Shown: positions 58,901-64,000 of the stretch, piece by piece | How positions within the stretch are numbered: position 1 is the first letter of the stretch | How the letters are laid out: every line of letters begins with the position of its first letter | Notes under the pieces: generated by a model | Database searches by the model: none | Seen by the model: the letters and a program-made list of their open reading frames with translations, nothing else | Told to the model about the DNA's origin: nothing | Source of the DNA: Stereum hirsutum FP-91666 SS1 | Lineage: Eukaryota; Basidiomycota; Agaricomycetes; Russulales; Stereaceae | Assembly: GCF_000264905.1 (NCBI RefSeq) | Contig: NW_006763152.1 | Coordinates: 124,001-188,000 of the forward strand | Reading direction: 5' to 3' | Length of the DNA stretch: 64,000 nt | Position numbers and translations under genes: made by a program

Positions 58901-61520
58901 CAGGGACAGGGACAGGGAGGAGGACAGGGACATAGAGCGAGGATGGGGAGTATGTCTTCTGCGAATTGTGGGGACGGTTCAGGAGGGGCAGCAACAGCAA
59001 CAGGAGCAGGAGCAGGAGGAACGGGATCGAGCCCGCCGTCGAGGCCTGGGCCGGGGATTTTGAGACCTGGCGCGGGGACGAGGTCAGCATCGTCGGGGAG
59101 TCCGGGACCCGGTGGTGGGAGTGGGAGTGGTGGTGGGAGCGGGTTCATGGGCAAGGTGCCGAGCCAGCGAGCTCTGAGGTTCGATTCGTCGTCTTCGTCC
59201 GTCGTGCAACGAAGCCCGTTGTCGAGGGGCGGGGAGTTGCCTTCTTCTTCTTCACGTGGTGATGACGATCTGGACCGAGATGATGGGGATGAGGACGAGG
59301 ACGAGGAATACGGGAGGCCGATTGAGAGCGGGAGGTTTGGGACTACTGGTCCGGGTGGCAATGGGAGTGGTCGTATGGGACGACCGAGAGGATCCTCGAA
59401 GAGTTCCTTGCCTTCGCCTGTGTCGATCTCGAATGACGAATCTGGAGGTGGTGGTGGTGGTGGTGGTGGGTTCACGTTCCCGTTTAGTATCAATCAGCCG
59501 CCGCCGGAGCCGGAACCGGAGGGAGATGATTTCGAGGGAGATGAATTAGAGGATGAAGGAGGAGAGGAGATGCGTATTCCTTCAGTGTTCGCGTCGCCGC
59601 CTCCGGGTGCGTCGAGGGCTGAGCTTCCGCCAGCTCCTCACTCCTCCTCCTCGAACACGAACGCGAACAATTCAAACTCGAACTCGAATAACTCGACCGC
59701 GAACGCCAACTCGAGACCTTCGCTCTCCCCGCCTCCAAGGTTCGGACATGATCTCGACGGGCGGCACCGAGGAAACTCGACCACGAGCGACGGGAGCACC
59801 GCGACTTCGGGTACTACTACCACCACCACTACCACCACGACTTCTGGCGCGGAGGGGACGTTGCCGTTGACGCCTGGGTCTTCGATTTTAGGGGGGCCGG
59901 AGGTGGGGAAAAAGGGAGAGGGAAGGGAGGTGGAGGGAGAGGAAGAGGTGGAGGGGTTGGGATTGCTTATGCCGCATTCGAAGACTTCGTCGATGGAGAC
60001 TGAGCGGCCTATCCTCACTACTACGACGACCATGACCGCGAGCACCCCCAGCACTGGAACCCGTACAGGCACAGGGAGAGATGGAAGAGACAAGACCCAT
60101 TCACCGAGACTGATGCCCCGGATCCCGCTCGATATGGATCTTCGTGCGATATCGTCGCATGCCCAGGCGGAGGCGCTCGTGCAGAGGACGCATCGGTCTA
60201 TACTCGAGCTTGAGCGGTTGCCGCCGGAGGAGCTGGGGCAGTTGAGTTCTGGAGGTGGTGTGGCGGGTGGAAGTGCAGATGGGACTGGTGGCGGTGGTGG
60301 TGCGGGATCGAGCGACGGATTGGGCGGATTGCCGTTGAGTGCGAGGTTGGCGATGTATGGGGAGAGTTTGGCGTTGGAGAGGAAGTTCAAGAAGATGGAG
60401 GAGGAGGAGGAAAGGGAGATGGGGAGGATGAGGGCGAGCGGAGAGATGGAGAGGAGGAGGAGCGAGGAGGACGGAGGGGTGTTTGGGAGGGATAGTAGGG
60501 GAGCGGGAACCTACCCGAATAAGACGAGGAGCGCGAGCGCAACTATGGATAGGGATGCGGCGAGGACGGGGATGGGGTTGAGCCCTGGGTCGGGAGCTGG
60601 GGCCAGTGCGGCGAGGAGGAGGAGTAGAACAGGCAGTCAGAATCAGGGCGTTATTGTGGAGGAGGTGTGCGTGAGTGAGAGTGAAGGTCAGGGGAGGGGT
60701 GCAGGTGGTGCGAGTGCGTATGGGAAGTTGCCATCGACGCCGCCGTCGAGGGGTCATAAGATGAGGAGGCCACATACGGCGGGAGGGACGCCGAGCACAC
60801 CTTCTAGTATGTTTTCTTTCTCAATCTTAGAACTTGGAATATCAGTACTGACTGGATCCCTTTTCAATAGCTCCAGGCCAGCTTGATACCTCGCCCTCCC
60901 CTCGAGGACATCATCATCGTTCCCGTTCCGCAGCACCTACAATCGAGCTCGACGCACCTACGCCTACTGCAACCTACCACGACATACCTTCCCTCCACCT
61001 TCCCCGCACGACCTCACCATCCTCAAGATCTCCCAATACAGCGCCACTCGCACTCTCCGCCGACTTTCCCGTCACGCCGCCGCCGCTTCGTTCGAGGACA
61101 CCGGACCCGGAAAGTTATGCCTCCGCTTTGGACGACGATCTCGATCTTCAGGGTAGTGGTGGTGGTACCGGCGTGGGTCTCTATCGCGTGCTCACCGCGC
61201 CACAAGTCGGGACGTATGATAGTCCCAGTGGCGCGGGGAGCGCCGGCAGCAGTATGAGGAATAAGTCGCATTTCTTGGGTGGGAGGGAGAGGAAGGTGGC
61301 GAGTGCGCATAAGTTGGTGAGGATGGGCTTGCCGAATGATGGGGTGGCTTCTGCTACTGGGCTCGGTGGAGGAGGTGGTGCGGCTGGGATCGGGGGGAGT
61401 TTGGGTGGTGGGAGTGGGGGTGGGGCGGGGACGCCGGGGAGGATGGGCGCGATGGGAGGTGGGGCGCATAAATTTGGGGGGTTTAGGGGGTTGATGCAGA
61501 CGTTGAAGGGCAAGTCGTGA
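55951..61520 (+). CDS. large ankyrin-repeat protein with low-complexity body
   Basis: Five exons: 55951-56008, 56130-56319, 57546-57815, 57952-60806 and 60871-61520; 1,340 residues in frame. Ankyrin repeats occupy about residues 20-85 (LGLHAAAATGNIGLVKYAL, then LPLHAACSGGNELVVKLLIE) and 118-170 (TPLHFAAANGHTNVVLLLLL). They are separated by a His-rich linker of seven His followed by alternating Ser-His and Pro-His. The remaining ~1,100 residues are low-complexity: HSHSRDRNGSFG repeats, long Gly runs, Gln-Gly repeats, Ser/Pro stretches and acidic clusters. One helical, more ordered region lies near residue 900 (DMDLRAISSHAQAEALVQRT...LELERLPPEEL). The C-terminus has FLGGRERKVASAHKLVRMG and ends LMQTLKGKS. 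Intron 2 is 1,226 bases. The function is unknown; ankyrins suggest a protein-binding scaffold. Confidence 0.82.
56320..57545 (+). other. unusually long intron (1,226 bases) of the ankyrin gene
   Basis: GT at 56320 and AG at 57544-57545 join the second ankyrin exon to the His-rich exon in frame. No ORF of note, tRNA or clear repeat was found inside; the interior is G/T-rich on the plus strand. Confidence 0.7.
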
Positions 61521-63559
61521 GTTCTCTGAGATTATGGGCCCTTCCATATGATGTGCCCATGTCGCCAGGCTTGTTAGATGTTCGTCGTGCGCGGAGCGCC
61601 GCTGTTTCCTTCATTATTTATTTTCCCTCTTCGTTATATTCCTGCTCTAGCATTGGGCTCTTGGACGCCCCGAGAGCATTCGTCTCGTCACTTTCTTGTA
61701 TCATCCACAGCATTCTCGCTTCATTCCCACATCTCTTGTCTTTCTACTGCCAGCGTCTATTCTGTATCCTTTCTTGTTCCTGTTTCTCTCTCTCTGTATG
61801 CCTCTGTCTTTATTCTCATATTGCATAACGTGTGTCTTCGTCTCTTCGTCTCTCTATCCGTTTCTATTTACTTTCACTGTCACACATCGACATATATACA
61901 CGATTTGTCTCCATCCCGTGTCCTTCTGTATTAACTCTTTTCACCCAGAGGACTTTATGGGTCGTTTAAGTTGACTCGTCTGAATCCTTTTTCCTTTGTC
62001 TTTTCTCATCTGTATGCCTGTAACACCTTGATTCAACTTCCTTCCTTTCTCTCTTGCCATCACATCACATCGCACTTTCGGAATCCTTCTTCATTGCACA
62101 CCTTCCTTCGCTTCGTATCTACAACCTCCCCGTCTGTAACTGTCTATGTTTCGTGTTTCACGGTCGTGAAGAGCTTGCTACCTATATATTCGCTATTTCC
62201 TTCTGGATCCTCTCTCTTTCTATCTATCTATCTATCACAGGCCAGATTCAGCTTGTCTTCGTTCCAGTCTATCGCATAGCTCTTCTTTCATTCCTAGGCC
62301 TGCTTCTTTTTTGGGCAATTCTCGGGGTCGGTGGGGCATCATTCGGCTGTCCTCTTTTTTCGAATATATATTCGGTGTATCCCTTTGGTTTTGGGGGGAG
62401 TGTTTCTTGTGTTTCACTTCCAATATATATATATTTGCATATTTGCATGGATGTCTGCCAGTACTCCTTGAGAGCATCCGGATCGCTGACGTTGTCCTTG
62501 TCGCAGCGTGTGCCACTTCACTCGCGGGATGCGTGAGAATTTAGTAATAAATACGATTCGCTCGCCACACCCCACGCGAGTTCCGGTTTCATCCGAACGA
62601 AGCTTTTCTTTCACTTTTGTTCGCTCGCTCGAGCGATCTTGAAACTCTGTGGACGACCACAGCGGCTTGCTGAATGATCGCTGTTGTGGTGTGCTCTACT
62701 ATGGTTTATTCTGGATTTCTTGCTGCGCTTGTTGTTTTGCCACTCTTGGTTGACGTTCCGAGGCCCACTGGCACATGCCACAGTCTGGATCTCCACGATA
62801 TTTCAGTCACATACGGGTCGAGCAATTCTATGTGAAGATTCACTCTGTATCACCGTTCTTGAACGTTTTGAACATGTAATCGGGTTATGACGACCGCCTT
62901 CCATGGCCATCTAAGATTCGGTGGCGGTAACTGGATCACATACACGTGGTTGCGGTGCTATTGTTCTTCTTCTTCTTCCAGGTTTCCTTTTCCGTCCGAC
63001 AGCCTTGTCTGTGTCTTCCACGCCCCTCGCTAACGCACTAGGTCTGTGTGGCGCACGAACTTGGGGCTTTCTCTGTTCTTCACGACCTGTACTGCTTCTG
63101 TTGAAAAGTCATCTACCAATGCGGATGTTACTAGGGCTCAGTTGCCAGGACTGACATCACTTAGGCCGCCTCCTGTCTAAGCTGCTCTTCAATTCCCGGG
63201 CAACTGTCAGTGCATACTGTGAGCCTAAATGATAATCTCCCTCCTCCCTTTTTTGGTCCTTGCACTGCATAACGCCTTCTGTTGTTGCCGAGTATTATCT
63301 GATCGCTTTGCGATTTACCGGTGTTTGCCTCTTGTTCTCTTTCTCGCCTGTCCTGGCACACGCCACAGACCAGACAAGCACAATTTGTCTTTCCCTATTC
63401 GTCTCACACAAAAACCTCTTATCGATTAGCACAACCCCCGCCACAACGGCTGTGTTTCCTGGCCTATATAAAGTCGAGGAGAAGGATGATAGGCAGCAGC
63501 GATCCTTCCCTTCTCTCTTGACCAGCACCTCCTCCGTCTGACCTACCGAAGTACTCTAT
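61521..63559. other. intergenic, ankyrin gene to family B copy 2
   Basis: 2.04 kb. From 61540 to 62300 the plus strand is strongly T/C-rich, probably 3' untranslated and spacer sequence, with a TCTA microsatellite near 62220 and an AT run near 62425. From about 62965 it enters the right arm of the inverted duplication. No gene seen. Confidence 0.5.
63465..63473 (+). promoter_or_regulatory. TATA box of family B copy 2
   Basis: TATATAAAG 95 bases upstream of the ATG at 63560, mirrored in copy 1. Confidence 0.65.
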
Positions 63560-64000
63560 ATGTCTGTGAGTCACCATCGTGATGAAGGGCTGCATCCTAG
63601 TCCTTCGCTCCCGCGGACCGCTGAAGACATTGAACTGGCCCAGGTTAACGCTGGCTCGCGGGGAGAGTGAGTCATTTCTAGCTTTGATAACCCACTTCTT
63701 GTTTCGGTTTGATGTTCCTTCTTTACTGATCCATATACGCTTGCAGATTGCTTTCGCGAGGGTCAGCGCAGAAGCCGGACCCAATTTTAGATATTGTCTG
63801 CCCAATCATAATCGTAAGTCTATTCCTCATGTCCTTCGCCATGTTCACCTTTCCCAACATCCCCGTCTGTGGACCTGCATACGGTATCGCTCCTCTGACA
63901 CATTCACGCTAACGTCTTTTTATTCATACACAGGCCCTAACAAATAGCATCGCACTCCTCGTCATTTATAAATCGCCCACCACGGGAGAAAGCCACAGGA
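63560..64000 (+). CDS. family B multi-pass membrane protein, copy 2, partial (cut by right window edge)
   Basis: Same gene family as 50370-51605. Exon 1 (63560-63666, 107 bases) has the same length as in copy 1 and shares DIELAQVN. Exon 2 (67 bases, ending in ATAATC before GTAAGT near 63813) and the start of exon 3 (ALTNSIALLVIYKSPTTGESH) follow with conserved intron positions. The N-terminal residues and exon 2 differ most (LLSRGSAQKPDPILDIVCP against SLPVELMFEPFDLLDTVLA), while the membrane helix and KSPTTGESH motif are kept. The frame is open to the window end. Confidence 0.7.

Larger units (their letters stand above)
62965..64000 (+). repeat. right arm of inverted segmental duplication (continues beyond window)
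   Basis: Plus-strand match to the minus strand of 51180-52215, covering promoter and first exons of family B. The arm is cut by the window end, so its true length is unknown. Confidence 0.8.

Noticed and set aside
58579..60775. Long minus-strand and alternative plus-strand frames of 130-300 codons
   Set aside because: Shadows of the Gly/Ser/Pro-rich ankyrin gene body; repetitive GC-rich sequence keeps several frames open.
1..64000. CRISPR arrays, operons, bacterial promoters, transposase or reverse transcriptase genes
   Set aside because: None seen; the sequence is eukaryotic and intron-rich, and no transposon protein motif was found in any frame provided.

Overview
This window looks like nuclear DNA from a basidiomycete fungus, most likely a mushroom-forming agaricomycete (inferred). 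Nearly every gene is cut by short GT-AG introns, mostly 45-75 bases, with CTNA-type branch sites. The gene set includes a DASH kinetochore subunit, fungal Mediator subunits, a DHA1 transporter and a GH79 secreted enzyme. Genes lie on both strands with 0.2-1 kb spacers and there is no operon logic. Most models below were spliced by hand. Every complete model keeps frame across all its exons, which is the main support for the exon limits given.

0-11 kb: a truncated DHA1-type MFS transporter (-) runs off the left edge. It is followed by a small DASH subunit DAD2 gene (-), Mediator MED14 (+, 17 exons), a second MFS transporter of the same family (+) and an intron-containing tRNA-Asp (-). 11-24 kb: a SCY1-like pseudokinase (+), a chromodomain protein (-) and Mediator MED12 (+, 17 exons). 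The last two share a 221-base divergent promoter, and MED12 has an upstream ORF overlapping its start. 24-32 kb: a GT49-like type II membrane glycosyltransferase (-), a pseudo-deubiquitinase with MYND finger and membrane tail (+), a small type I membrane protein (+) and a NOP8/NOL8-like nucleolar RRM protein (+).

33-44 kb is the most unusual accessory block. It holds three paralogues of an unrecognised polytopic membrane protein family (here family A), one on + and two on -, with a C2H2 zinc-finger gene between the second and third. The third copy has a frameshifting deletion and has lost one intron. 45-50 kb: tRNA-Phe (-), a coiled-coil RING protein with a very long insert in its RING (+), and a secreted GH79 glycoside hydrolase (-).

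50-64 kb: a second unrecognised membrane protein family (family B) occurs as two inverted copies with matching promoters. They lie about 12 kb apart, the right copy being cut by the window end. Between them are about 4 kb of gene-poor DNA and a 1,340-residue ankyrin-repeat protein gene with a 1.2-kb intron.

Housekeeping genes (Mediator, kinetochore, ribosome biogenesis, Golgi/tRNA trafficking) dominate the left half. Duplicated membrane-protein genes of unknown role dominate the right half. No mobile-element protein, CRISPR array or secondary-metabolite cluster was seen.
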